DNA of 64,000 nucleotides from Centrapalus pauciflorus (Eukaryota > Streptophyta > Magnoliopsida > Asterales > Asteraceae), in NCBI GenBank assembly GCA_020465985.1, contig JAANYP010006954.1, positions 1 to 64,000 on the forward strand. Direction: 5' to 3'. Position 1 is the stretch's first letter. Every line of letters begins with the position of its first letter. The notes beneath the pieces are model-generated. The model did not search any database, was not told the origin of the DNA, and worked only from the letters and a program-made list of their open reading frames with translations. This document shows positions 52,264 through 63,626 of the stretch, piece after piece. Position numbers and translations under genes: made by a program.

Positions 52264-53133
52264 AAAACGGGGACAGTCCGAAACTAATTACTAAATCAAT
52301 TTCGGACGGGTATTTATTCTAAGATCAAACACACACCACACACATTTACACAGTTACAAATACATATTTGATTACTTTAACAAACTTGTAGTTTTAATTA
52401 CGAAATGAGATATTCATTGCATTTAGCATTTAATATTGACAGAAACTATAAAATGTCACATTGAACTCTTCAATTCATTCACAAACATAAAACACTTTGT
52501 GGAAATTTTAAAGGATACAAATGACAAGTTTCAATTTTAACATGATGGTTATGATACATTAAGCTCTTCAATTCACATTCATAAGTTTTAAGGATACAAA
52601 TGACCAGTATAGACACATATGCAATAAAATCTTTAAATAATTTATAAACAATTAACAAATTTATATATACTTAATTACACAACAAATCTACAAATATGTT
52701 TGCAAAATACAAACAATTTACCCTAATTTTAATAAATCTACAACTTTATCTTAAATTATATAAATCAACAATCACAACTAAATTAACAAATTTATGCTTA
52801 CACAACAAATCTACAAACTTTTATACAAATAATTACACAACAAATCTACAAACATACAAATATTGCACCTTAAAATAAATAGCAATAATATCATTTTATC
52901 AAAAATCAACAAACACTAAATTCAGAAATTTATAAATTATTTAAATAAATTTACACCTAAGTTTAACAAATCTATACTTTTTTTTTTACCTAATACACAC
53001 TAACATTATCATAATACACACCAAATATACAAAATATAAGCACATTGTAGTAGTTTTACCTAAAAAAATACATATAAACGGTTGTGTGTGTGAGTGAGAG
53101 ATAGAGATCGAGAGTACCAAAAGCAAAAAAGTA
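52264..53133. other. AT-rich stretch, no gene
   Basis: Strongly AT-rich, with short phrases such as caacaaatctacaaa recurring at about 52680-52860. No coding sequence or clear transposon end is recognised. It is presumably the 5' non-coding part of the CACTA element or its flank. Confidence 0.5.
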
Positions 53134-53154
53134 CTACAAGAAAAAAGGTGTTTA

Positions 53155-53630
53155 GTGACAAAAAATATTTGGTCACTAACAGTGAAAATATGGTCACAGA
53201 TGGTATTTAGTGACCAAAATTTGGGTGGTCACTGTTCGTCACTAAAGGCCCGTCACTAATTTTTGACAGTGACCAAATATGAAACTGGTCACTATACAGT
53301 GACCAAAATATAGTGGTCACTAACGTTGTGACGACTAGTTTCGTCACTGAATTTCGTCACTATATAGTAAAAGTCGTCACTAAAAGTTCATTTGTGACCA
53401 ACTTTATAGACCAAAAAGAGGTCACTAATTGGAGTTAATTGACTCTCTTCGTTAACGTCGATTAGAGACCAAAATATTGGTCACTGAGTTATTATTAGAG
53501 ACCAAAAAAAGTGGTCACTGAGTTGTTGTTAGAGACCAAAAAGAGTGGTCACTGATCATAGACCAAATAAAAGTGGTCACTAATTACTAGCTTAAACCAA
53601 AAAAAATGGTCACCATCTTACCAATATTAA
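53155..53630. repeat. GGTCACTAA subterminal array
   Basis: More than a dozen copies of (t)ggtcactaa or its inverse tagtgacca, variably spaced, typical of CACTA subterminal regions. Confidence 0.85.
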
Positions 53631-54027
53631 TCAACAATTGGTCATAAAATTTCAACTAATTTTTAATTTGCAATAATTAAATATATACTAATTTATAATA
53701 ATTAAAATCTAAAATATTAATCTCATTCACATTAGGTAAGAAGTTGTCATACATACTAAAAATTACATTACTTAATATTAGTAAAATCATTTTAATACAA
53801 CTAATAGAATTGAACTAACAAAGATAAGATTCACTAAAATATTCCAACAAAAATAACATTTACCAAGATAATCCAACAAAAATAACATTTCTAATGTTTG
53901 ATGTTTATGTTATGACTATCAAAAACAAGAACAATCCAAGTGCATCAAATCATGTCTATCTTGTATGAAGATCACTGCAAAAATTATATAAAAAAATCAA
54001 TTATTAATAAATAACTATTGGGTAATT

Positions 54028-54306
54028 TTAAATCAACATAAGACATGAACTTACATTTTGTTGAGATTGAAACATTGATAAACGTAATAGTTCTTGCATC
54101 ATGAATTCCATTTTTTCTTTCATCTGATTATGTTTCTCTTGAAATATGATTTGTTCTTCCTTAATAATCTGAACTTCTTCCTCTAAAGCCTTTGATCTCT
54201 CCTTTTCTAATTCCAACTGTATTCGTAAATTCTCTGTGGCTAAACTTTGTTTTTCCGAAGCAGAATGTCCTCTTACATGTCGCGGAATACAACGTAGCTT
54301 TTGCAA
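54028..54306 (-). pseudogene. CACTA protein C-terminal coiled-coil fragment
   Basis: 92-codon open frame, Glu/Lys/Gln-rich, with heptad-like stretches (NLRIQLELEKERSKALEEEV, QIIFQEKHNQMKEKMEFMMQ). A coiled-coil end of this kind is typical of the plant En/Spm transposase-associated protein. The acceptor-like ttgcaaaagc precedes it. The assignment rests on position and composition, not on a diagnostic motif. Confidence 0.45.
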
Positions 54307-55047
54307 ACAAAATAGAAAGCATCATCGATGTGAGATGAAAGTTAAACTAAGCCAACATCAGTTTGTATAAAACAAATTACAACAGACTAAAGAGACGTAT
54401 TTAATTTTAAAAATGAAACTAACTAGTATGTTTAACAATGACATTACCATTATATCATTATTATCATCAATTACATCGATATTTGAAGGGTTGTTTTCTA
54501 AAGCCGGAATGAAACCAAACTAACTAGTATGTGTAACACAAAAATCACAAGAGTTGATCGAGCGAAACAAATAAAAAAAGAAATTATTATCAGCCTAATT
54601 AAACAAAACCTGCCTACTTTGAGATCTTTGATCTCGATTGGTCTCTACTATAAACCAACTATAATGACTACATGGATCTACTACTATCCAAGCATTTAGT
54701 ATGTTTTGATAATTACCTAGCAGTTATATGTGTTTCTTGCACTGCACTGAGAATGCATCAATGAGTCCTTCAAGCTCTCTAACCAAATTTTGGATAATTA
54801 TTAACTAAGTTAACTAAAAATAAGTTTGAATCGACATCTTAATGCAAATACAAATACAAATTTGACATCATAGAGTTGGTGAGACACCACTTGGCTCATT
54901 GGAATAACCATGCTGCACTTAGGTTTGGCTGAAAAATACGTTTCCTTTGAGTAAAATACCAACATTAAGCGATTATAATCTAGCCAGGAGGAGATGTGAC
55001 GCTTACCATGATAAACTGTGGGTGCTCAAGGAGATTTGTTGATCCCT
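54307..55047. other. No gene recognised
   Basis: AT-rich sequence with short open segments on the minus strand (for example LEGLIDAFSVQCKKH near 54760) that I cannot assign. They could be further exon scraps of captured genes. Confidence 0.4.
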
Positions 55048-55122
55048 TCATTTATTCCTAAAATGCCATTCATCCAGTCGCTCCTTTTCATAAGGACAAC
55101 GAGGCTTCTTAAAAGTCTTGTC
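55048..55122 (-). pseudogene. Ribosomal protein S9 fragment
   Basis: The minus strand reads DKTFKKPRCPYEKERLDEW followed by HFRNK and a stop. Plant 40S ribosomal protein S9 carries KTFKKPRRPYEKERLD near its N-terminus, 15 of 16 residues matching here. Neither the preceding nor the following S9 sequence is present, so only about 16 codons are homologous. S9 is a small-subunit rRNA-binding protein. This scrap is not functional and was probably captured or left by a transposon. Confidence 0.6.
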
Positions 55123-56847
55123 ATCTAAAACATATTTTGACATCCAGTTGAAGTCAGATTTGAACTTTTTCAATAATCACTAATGCATTAAAAACATGAA
55201 AATGGGTCTAATTATAACATGCACATGAACCAACAGCTATTCAATCCATTCCCTCAAATCAATCTCCTTTTCGCTCACTTAACTTCTACTGCAGTACCCC
55301 AACTCCCTCAAATATCAGAGTCTCCATATCCTTTGCCTTTTGGAACAAAACTTGGATTGATGCACAAAACAAATTAAATAAAATCATCAATCAACTAGGA
55401 ATTGCAGTGTGATCTAAAACCTTAAATCCAATATAATTAACTTGGATTGATGCACTAAACTATTTCATTTCAATTAATCAAATCAACATTAACAAGAATT
55501 CGCATCAAGTTCTTTTGGTCACAGGGTTCATTGTCATTAAGTAAGAGGAAAAATATAAAAGCACAAATAACATTCCATTGTTTAATTTATAAAACGACTT
55601 TCTAAAATAGACCAACAGGAAATCAGGTCTAATTCTTTTAGTCACATGGTTGATTATCACTCAGTAATAGGAAATATATAAAACCACAAACAACATTCCA
55701 TTATTCAATTTATAAATTGACTTTCGAAAATAGATTAGCAAATCTATATGAGCTCAAATGTAGAGAATTCTAACCTGAATTAATCGAGATTGTTCTGTAA
55801 TTACAGAGGCTTAGAAGGTGTGCAAAGTGCTGTGAACTAGTGAGACATAATTCATTTGTTAGAACAGACAACACAACTAATATGATGCACTAAATTAACA
55901 AGATAATAAAATATTTCAAAGTAAAAGGAAAGAAAAAGCCATTAATCAATGGTGAATGGGAAAAGTTGGAGAAAGATGAAGAAAAATGTGTCGTTACATT
56001 CGATCATTCAACTTACACATGGGGTCTTCCTAATTCCTCAACAACAACATGATAAGCATCCTTTTGTAGAATCTCCAAAAAAAAGAACATCACAGACCTG
56101 TCATATATGAAGCAAGTGTGGAATTAAAGGATCACCAAGGACTAAATGCACAATCTTGAAGCAGACAACGACTTCAGTATCATGTATCTCTATAAGTCTA
56201 CAAGCATACAAGTTTCATTTATCTCTGGAAGTCTACAAGTATACCAAGGAAAGAACAACACTAACCCATCAAGTATAATATGCCAGTTTCATGTATCTCT
56301 AGCAACTGCTACTCTACTAGAGCTGGTCATGATGGAGAAATTAAGTTTTAGGAAGAAAAAGGAAGTTATTTGTTGTAAAACAGCACACTTTATCTTTCAC
56401 ATATACCATTGCCTTCAACTTACACAAAGTTATTTCAAATTTCTATATATCCTAATTTTCTTACATTTGTACCCCAAATTTCTAAATCAAATACCTAACA
56501 CATGTTATCATTCAAAATTTTAAATGATACAAACGTAGTAGTGAAATCGTGTGTGCTTCACATGATCACACACATCAAAATCCTAGAAAAATAAAGCAAA
56601 CAAATAACCATTTTTATTATAAGTAAAATCAATTTAATGTTTACCTGTGCCTGAATATGAAGGCAATAAGAAGAGCATTTATTAGAGCAAGGCCAGAGCA
56701 CGGAGGAGAAACACCAGACTAGAGGTAGAACCAGAATTGAATCAGAGGGGATCCATAGTAGACCGAGAACAACAGATTGTGAAATCCTACTTGTAGGGCT
56801 CGCTCAAATCACAGGCAGAGTAGGTACGGAGAAACACAGGAGCATGG
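55123..56847. other. No gene recognised
   Basis: 1.7 kb, AT-rich. Two related phrases are repeated: ttttggtcacagggttcattgtcatt.. (about 55513) and ttttagtcacatggttgattatcact.. (about 55636), each followed by a similar acaacattccatt(a/g)tt(c/t)aatttataaa tail, so a ~120-bp imperfect tandem repeat spans about 55510-55740. A plus-strand open frame at 56146-56523 has no recognisable features. Confidence 0.5.
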
Positions 56848-57204
56848 CTAGATGTGGAGGCGGAGTGGAGTGAAGGTCGAGGCGGAGGCGGAGGCAGGGG
56901 GGCCGGTTCGGGGGCAGGGGTGAAGCGGAGCAGTAGATATTACAGCCACCTCAGGCGCTGCGTTGGCGACTACCAAGGAATCGGTGGAGACGGAAGAAGA
57001 AGAAGAAGTTTCCGATTGTTGTTGCGGCGGGGAGAGGCTCTTCTCGACGGCGAGTTTGGCCTTTGACATCTGTTGTTACTTTAAGCAATGATCTTTGTAG
57101 CACTTGGAGCAGAGGTTGAGCGTGGTAGGGCTCCCAAAGAAACCACAGTTATTGGCGCATAGCGTGTGATTGCTTGCTTCCTGCCAATTCTGCTCCTCGG
57201 CCAT
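56848..57204 (-). pseudogene. A20-type stress-associated protein (SAP) fragment
   Basis: From ATG at 57204 the minus strand encodes an A20 zinc finger, LCANNCGFFGSPTTLNLCSKCY, in two contiguous parts (LCANNCGFFG and SPTTLNLCSKCY), with all four Cys. Then DHCLK, an in-frame TAA (57076-57078) where the family usually has Glu, and in the same frame QQMSKAKLAVEKSLSPPQQQ. Plant SAPs carry A20 then AN1 fingers and act in stress and ubiquitin signalling. No AN1 finger follows; the frame ends in a low-complexity Pro/Ala/Ser stretch at 56848. It is truncated and stop-bearing, hence a pseudogene or captured gene fragment. Upstream sequence (57205-57369) resembles a 5' untranslated region and is cut by copia C. 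Confidence 0.8.
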
Positions 57205-57369
57205 TGTTGTTTCCCAGGGAGAAAGGAGCGTGAGCGATCGATTGAAATTCAAATCAATCGCTCAATCACAAGCAGATGAATCAAAACCTAAGGTAAAGGA
57301 AATCCAAAATCAAAACACATACAGACATATGATGATTAGAGAAAGAAAATAGAAGAAGAATTGAGTTAC

Positions 57370-58497
57370 TGTAGGTCCCGAGAGGTTCCCAAAGTGTATA
57401 GCTTTAAGCTGTAGAGGGGGGGTGAATACAGCAATTTAAAAACTACAGACTATTTTCTCAATGTTTGTATGTATTATCAACAATTTGTTAATTACAAACA
57501 AGCTTGAATGCGGAAAGGTTCAAGCTGAGATGACAGATACAACAGTATGTTCACTAGTCTAATACAAACTCAAACTAGCTTACAATGAATACACTCACTA
57601 AGAAGCACTCACTGTGTTTACAAGACTTAGAGGGACAGCTTATGTAGAACAGCTTAGACACAAGTAAACTGTATTACACAGGCAGGCTTGCATGCATGAA
57701 AAGAACACACTTGCACGTTCACTCTTGGCTTCAGCACTTAGCTTTTCTTGGCTTGTTCTTTCTGACCTTAGAAGCTTCCTTTTATACTCACTCAGAGGAT
57801 CTAAGAGAAACTTCTTCATTGGACGGAATGAAAAAGGAGAAGTCTTGTTTGAAAAGACCACATAACTTTTCTGCACTTTTCTGAAAAGCAGACTTGTCTT
57901 CACATGTGCAGAACTTTTGTCTTTTCACTTTGTCTACTGTTGCATTTCCTTTAACCAAATAAGGAATGTCAACTTTGCGTCTTTCTTCTTTGTAAAGGCC
58001 TATTTTGATATAAGAAAGAGGTCTGTCACCCTTTTTCAAATAACCTTTTGTCTTCATGTAACAGAACAGCTTGGGCAGGCTGAGCAGTTCTGATTTCCAC
58101 TTTGTCTTCGACTTTGTAAACTGATCTTGTAGCCAAAAACAATACATGAGGACTTGGAAACATATTCCATAAAGTGTTTAGCCTGTTCACAAAGAACAGG
58201 TTCTGTTCACAAAGAACAGAACACTTGTAAAATGCCCAAGCTGCTCACCAGTGTAGAGCAGTGTAGACAGTTTATGTCCAGCCTGTTCAGCAGACAGAGC
58301 AGCTTGGACAAACTGTCTTAGTTGCAACACATGCAACACGTAGAACAGCTTTGGACTGATATTGCAAATCACTTTTTAGGTATTATTTAGGCATAAACAG
58401 GCCTTAACTTTTACCCTCAAGAGCATCAACAGGTTTGATTAATAATCTCCCCCTCAGATGCAGAACAGGTTTGACTGAGGCCTTTTTGTGCCTAACA
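57370..58497 (-). repeat. Copia C 3' LTR
   Basis: 1128 bp. On the plus strand it runs TGTAGGTCCCGAGAGG ... GTGCCTAACA. It is rich in cagcttg, agcctgttc and gaacagg phrases (58060-58330). A second purine tract (minus strand GAGGGGGAGATT, 58443-58455) lies inside it, close to the 5' edge. Assigned from TG/CA ends and the adjoining tract, since the other LTR is outside the window. Confidence 0.8.
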
Positions 58498-58510
58498 ATC
58501 TCCCCCTATT
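58498..58510 (-). other. Copia C polypurine tract
   Basis: The minus strand reads AATAGGGGGAGAT next to the LTR start TGTTAGGC. Confidence 0.88.
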
Positions 58511-58842
58511 TGCAATAACCAGTCTAAGCTGGCCTTATCAAAAGTCACTATATATTTTTACAGTACATTTGTTGAAACAGAATTACAACATCAACATAAA
58601 GTAAAAGATCAGTTTATATATATACTGATTTTTTATTACATTAGAACAACACATGTTCTTACAAAAGTACAACTAATGTACTAATGTATATTACAACTAA
58701 TGTAAAGGAAATTACAACATATGTAAAATAGAGTACAACTAATGTACATTGGACTGTTTTTGTTGGGAGCAGAAAATGGTAAGCCTGTCCAACTGATGGA
58801 CAGCTTCCATTCTTCACCTGCCCAGATGGCAGATGGACTTCA
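58511..58842 (-). other. Copia C 3' untranslated region
   Basis: 330 bp between the ORF3 stop and the polypurine tract. It contains several copies of acaactaatgta (58660-58750). No gene. Confidence 0.6.
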
Positions 58843-61800
58843 TCACACTAGAGGGGCACCTTCAAACATCTTTTCAAGTTGCTCTCTGGTATCCTCAAGC
58901 TCTTGAATTTCACTTCTTATAAACATGAACTTGGGATCCTCAAGTTCTCCTCTCTCAAAGAAGCCTCTGAGCTGATCCCAAATGGCTGCTCTCCACTTAC
59001 TAGACTGCCTGAATGAAACTGCAAGTCTGAAGGCCACAAGTTGTCTCAGATCCACTTTGTACAGATCTGATGCTCTCTGAAAGCATTTCTTCTGAGTTAA
59101 GGGATCCACAAAGAATGCCCCCAGCTCAGGCTCTTCAATAATCTTGCCATCTTCAAACTCTATTCCACTTGGCAGGCTGTAATCAACTCCTTTCATTTCA
59201 ATGGCATAATCACCTTGTTCAATCAGTGTAAGGAGTAGTTCCATTTCAGTGTCCTTCCTTGTCCTCCTGGCCTTAATTTTTGGATGTGTCACCAAGACAC
59301 CTTCACTTGCTTCTTTGGAGATCAGGCCAAGGTTCTTTACTCTCTCCATCAGTTTCTTGACATATGCCCTGATTGTCTTAGCCGTTTCTGACTTTGACTC
59401 ACTCAGGGCAACTGCCAGTTCAATCCATTCTCTGTACCCCATCTGTGCTACGTCAGTGTAGTCATAAGTTTCCAATTCAGGGCCTGTTGCACCCATCCTT
59501 GTTATTTTCAACTTCCACTGACTGCCTTTTCTTGATATAGGGACAGCTTTGACAATTGCTTCCTTGGCAAGCCTTCTTTCAGCAACATCTTGAAATTTTT
59601 TCTTTGCCAGGTTGTTATTTTCTTTGCCTGTTGATCCCTTAGCAGCTTCTAATATTCTCTTTTGCACTTCCAGAGTAGACATTTTGACTTTCTTTGCTTC
59701 TTGAAGTGCAAATGATTTGGCAGCTTTGGTAGATTCTTCTTCTTTTCTAAGAATTTTCAGGGCTTGAAGCTCTTCTTCTCTAAACTCAAAATACTTGTGC
59801 ATAGGAAGACCCATTTCTTTGGCCCTGGCTTTGTGAAATTGGGTTTCTGCTTGTTTCTGCTGAATGGGATCATCTTCTGCTATTTCTTTTCCTTTAGCTG
59901 CTTTAGTGATAGCAGCTTGAGGACTTTCCTCCTCTTCTTCTTCTTCTTCCTCTAGGATCAGATGCCGCCTTCTGCTGCTTAGCCTGTCCTCAGGAATGGA
60001 TTCCTCCCCCTTAGACTGAGCAGGGATTGGAGATTCAACCTGAGTAGACTGAGCAGCATGAGAAGCACCCTCTACTGTTCCTGTTGCAAAGACTCCTACA
60101 GGATGACCAGTTTGTGCTGCAGGCACTGGTGTTTCCTTAGGAGTGGAAGTTTTCTTCCCCTTAGACTTGGTCTTAGAGGCAGACGACTTCTCCCCCTTTG
60201 AAGGAGATGTACCAGCACCTTCAACACCCGGTCTGCCTGAAGACACAAAGTCATCAGGCTTGCCAGCAGTTCTGGCAGCAGGCCTGGGGCCAACAAGGCT
60301 AGTCACTAAGAAACCCAAATTGTCCTTTACCTCTGCAAGTTGGGAAAGACAGGTTTGAAAAGAAGAGGATTGTGTATCAGCAAGGGAGGTCAGGTTAACA
60401 ATGTTTTCCCTATCAGACTCTGTGAACAGCAAACTTTGAAGCTGTGCAAGATGTAATTAGAGTGAATCTTGCACATCACCAAGGTTTGAAGACATAGAGT
60501 TAGATAGGGAGCCAATTATTGTGGACAAGCTGGCCAGAGTGGCAGGACGGGTAGAACTGCAAGAGGTGAGGAGAGATGACAGCTGTTGGGAAATGGCTGT
60601 CATTGAGGACATAGAGTCCTGTTGTAGTGAAAGAATGGAGGAGAGGGAGTTGGACACTGTTTGCAGCTGTGCAGTGAGTGCTATCAGCTGTGGAAAATTA
60701 TCTGTTTGTGGAGTAGCAGGGAAGGAGTCTTTGAACGAATCAAAGAACCCCTTAAGCTGTTCAGACACAGAGTCTGAAATGAGAGAGGGTAGAGAAGTCA
60801 TGGTAGTTTCCAAAGAACCAACTTTGATGGTCAGCAGGGAAAGCTGATCCTTCAAAGGTAGATCTTTTGGAGATGGAGGTGTGTGAGTAGACTGTTTAGA
60901 TTGGGTAGATGGAGAAGATGAGGATGAGGATGAGGCTGGTGTAGGAGGATGTGATGGAGAGGGAAGAGAAACTTTCGAAAGAAGCTCCATAGCCTGGGCA
61001 AAAGTAATATGGCCCAGCTTGGAGGGGTCTAAGGGTCCTTCAGCAGCGGCTGTAGCTGCATCACCAGGAGAAGGGGTTGGTGTTGAGGGCCTTTCAGATG
61101 CTGCTTGTGCTGCAGCATCCTCATGAAGACCAATGGTGGTTCCCTCTGCAGTGCCTTGGTTTAAAAGCACCTCATCATTGGGAGATGGAATATGCATTTC
61201 AACATCAGCAGTGGTGAAACTTGCTGATGGAGTTTGCAGGGACGGAGCAGCCTCACCAGAGGGATGGTGTGATCCCTGAGGTTCATCAGCTTGGGTTGAT
61301 GGTCCCTCAGCAGCTGTTTGGTGTAGAACAGCTGTATCATGGGGAGCAGAAGTTTGAGGCTGAGCTGCTAATTGGTCTAGACCAGCAACGTGGGCACCTC
61401 GTGCAGACTCAGGGTGTGAGGAGATTTGAGTGGGGAACAGTGTGAACGCAGTGTGGAGTGGAGAGGACTCCTGTCTTTCAATATCCTCAGCCTGTTGGGA
61501 GGCTGGGATAGTTGATGTGGCTATCTCCGGTTGTACAACTGGTTCCTGTTGGGAGGAACCAGAGGGTCGAGGCTGACTCTGGGTAGACTCAAATTGGAGT
61601 GAAGCATGCTCCAGTGGGGCTGAACCTTCTCCCAATATAGGAGAGGCAGCAGGGGTTGCTTCTCTTACAACTGAACCCTGTTGAGAGGGAACAGAGGAGC
61701 CGGTTGATTTGGCTGTTTTCTTTTTGGAGATGGCTTTTCTGTGATAGAGGATGGATGAAGTGGGTGATTTGGGAGAGGTGATGAGAGGTTTAGACTGGAC

Positions 61801-62955
61801 AGGTTTTGAGACTGGGTCAGAAACAGGTGGGTTGGCCTGTTCCATAGTCTCAGGTGCCACAAAGGCACCAGCCACAGAGGCTTCAGGGTGATGAGCCTGC
61901 TCCCTCTCAGCCATAGAGGCTAAGGGAACAGACTCAGGCTGAGCTGTTTTGGCCTTCTTTTTCACAGGCCCAGCTTCAGCAGTTGCCAGAGTCCTTTTAA
62001 CAAGCTTGCACCTGGCTTTGGATTTTCCTGTGGGAGCAGCAGCTTCTGGATCCACCCTCACAGCAGAGGGTCCTTCCACCAATCCTAACAACCTCCTCAT
62101 TGGTGTGGATAGAGGAGGCTCATTTGGTAGTACAGGAGTATAGAAAACTCTATTCCCTATTACAGGGAAGGCAGCAGTTTTAAGCAAAGGTTGAGAATTG
62201 TATAGTTGCTCACCACAATGATGCTTGAATATGAGGCTCAGAAACCTGGGATAGCGGACAGCAGCTGGTGTTGGCTCCTGTTGCACCAGGTTCCTCATGT
62301 TCAGAAATATCCACTGAGCCATATCAATGGTAGTCCCATCCACCAGCTGGAGGACTATTGGTACTTCATCACGACTTAGCTGGTCAAATGAACCAACTTC
62401 GCTGCTGAAGCTCATCATGACGGAGGCAAACAGAAAGCTATAGGTGGGGGACAACTCCTTCCTATACAGTGTTGCGCCGATTTTAGGTTCTGCTACACCA
62501 CAGAAGCGTAGCAGATTTCCCATTTGCTCATTTTCAGGCTGGGGCATATCATATGACTCAGCAACAGGCAGATGAAGAACCTCACTCAGAAGATCAACAG
62601 TTATCTCAATGGTCTGAGTCCCATTGAGAATAGTCCCCTTGATGACTTTGGTGTTGGGGTTGTAGGCACAGGTGTACCAGAACTCGTACACCATCTCCTG
62701 GTACAGGACACCAGGAGTTGCAGTCATAGCATAGTTCAATGGATGAACTTGCCGAAACTCCACCATTTGATCGTAACCTTTCCCCACATAATTTTTGGGG
62801 ATAGTAAGGTTTGCAACGTAGTTGGTGGGTTTAATGGTCAGCATTGTGGTGACTGATGAGTGTTTGACAACATCATCACCAACGAACACTGGAAGAAAGG
62901 GATTAGGTCTGTGAGCCATTTGGGAGTGTTTGAGGTTTGTAGAAGCAAAAGACAC
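58843..62955 (-). pseudogene. Copia C ORF3, one in-frame stop
   Basis: Third ORF of about 1370 codons with one TAA (60457-60459) after residue 832; both halves are in the same frame. Its function is unknown. The N-terminal domain (1-280) has VYEFWYTCAYNPNTKVI, ITVDLLSEVLHLP and AVRYPRFLSLIFKH, matching the FW and YPRFL positions of A and B. A very long Pro/Ser/Thr/Gln/Ala linker with a basic patch (KSKARCKLVKRT) follows, then helical repeats before the stop (LSLLTIKVGSLETTM). After the stop come a Lys/Glu-rich helical region and a C-terminal domain (QWKLKITRMGATGPELETYD, YREWIELAVALSESK) ending EGAPLV. No membrane segment. The start MSFASTNLKHSQMAHRP offers two Met. Confidence 0.83.
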
Positions 62956-63626
62956 TTAGTCTATTTTTAGGGTACTTGAGGTTTTTCTGGAAATGATGAG
63001 GAAGACGAAGATGAAACAGTAGATGGGTATTTATAGGATTTGAATGTGAGTGAGTATGAGAGAGAAAGTTTTGGGCGGTTTGATTTGAAAAAGTCGTTAA
63101 CGGAAAACGAAACGGTTGTCCATGTCAGACCGTTTGTCAGACCACTTGAGCCCTTTTTAATCACTAACACACGTAACCCACATTATCCGCAGTAATTAAG
63201 TTAAATAAAACATTAATTAAGTAACTTAAGTTTGAAGAAAGGTAATTAAAATTTGTGGTCTAAGCTGTTGGTCAAACCTGTGATGAGCAAGGTCATCACA
63301 AGCTGTTCAATCTCCAAGCTGTTCATTTTTCAAACTGTGCCTTCAGCCTGCTCTCTTTTGTAAGAGCAGGTTGTGTTCAATAGTTGAACAGGTTGCAAGT
63401 CAAAGGCTTGTAAGGCAGTGTGAAAGAGTGAACAGGGTGAAGATTGGACCATCTAAGCAGGCTGAACGAGTAAACTGTTTTTGTTCAGCCTGTTGTATGC
63501 TCAAGCTGATCAAGTTTTTCAGGCATATGACTAAGTACAGAATATGCATCACTTGTTCTGTCTAAGCTGTTCTAAGAAAGTTGAGCAGTGTGAGACACAC
63601 AACTTCTGAGACCTTTTGAGAGACAG
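62956..63626 (-). other. Pol-ORF3 spacer of copia C
   Basis: 670 bp, non-coding. The C-family motif (aagctgttc, cagcctg, gaacaggt) recurs about a dozen times between 63260 and 63580. I saw no hairpin module of the B type and no clear acceptor before ORF3. Confidence 0.65.

Larger units (their letters stand above)
48160..52300 (-). mobile_element. CACTA (En/Spm) transposon, defective
   Basis: Starts with the terminal motif CACTACAAGAAATAAG at 48160 (possible 3-bp duplication TAT just before). Subterminal repeats follow, then minus-strand fragments of the plant En/Spm transposase-associated protein (48548-50885) and of the TNP2-type transposase (50885-51945). Codons are interrupted repeatedly. 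The opposite terminus (TTTCTTGTAGTG on the plus strand) was not found, so the right boundary is a guess set just after the upstream hairpin. Confidence 0.75.
53134..54306 (-). mobile_element. Second CACTA end with coiled-coil exon
   Basis: A CACTA-like terminus with first base changed (TACTACAAGAAAAAAGG at 53134) is followed by an array of ggtcacta/tagtgacc repeats in both orientations (53155-53630). It is unlike the tgtcgccgct array of the first CACTA, so this is a different family. The only coding trace is the minus-strand exon at 54028-54306. The far end is not found. Confidence 0.65.

Noticed and set aside
52380..52400. cttgtagttttaa as the right terminus of the first CACTA
   Set aside because: It lacks the required final CACTA complement (TAGTG) and no matching subterminal tgtcgccgct repeats surround it.
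53040..53060. ttgtagtagttttacc as a CACTA terminus
   Set aside because: Not followed by the expected end sequence or a 3-bp duplication; boundary left open.
56146..56523. 125-codon plus-strand ORF
   Set aside because: No family resemblance, AT-rich composition and no supporting context.
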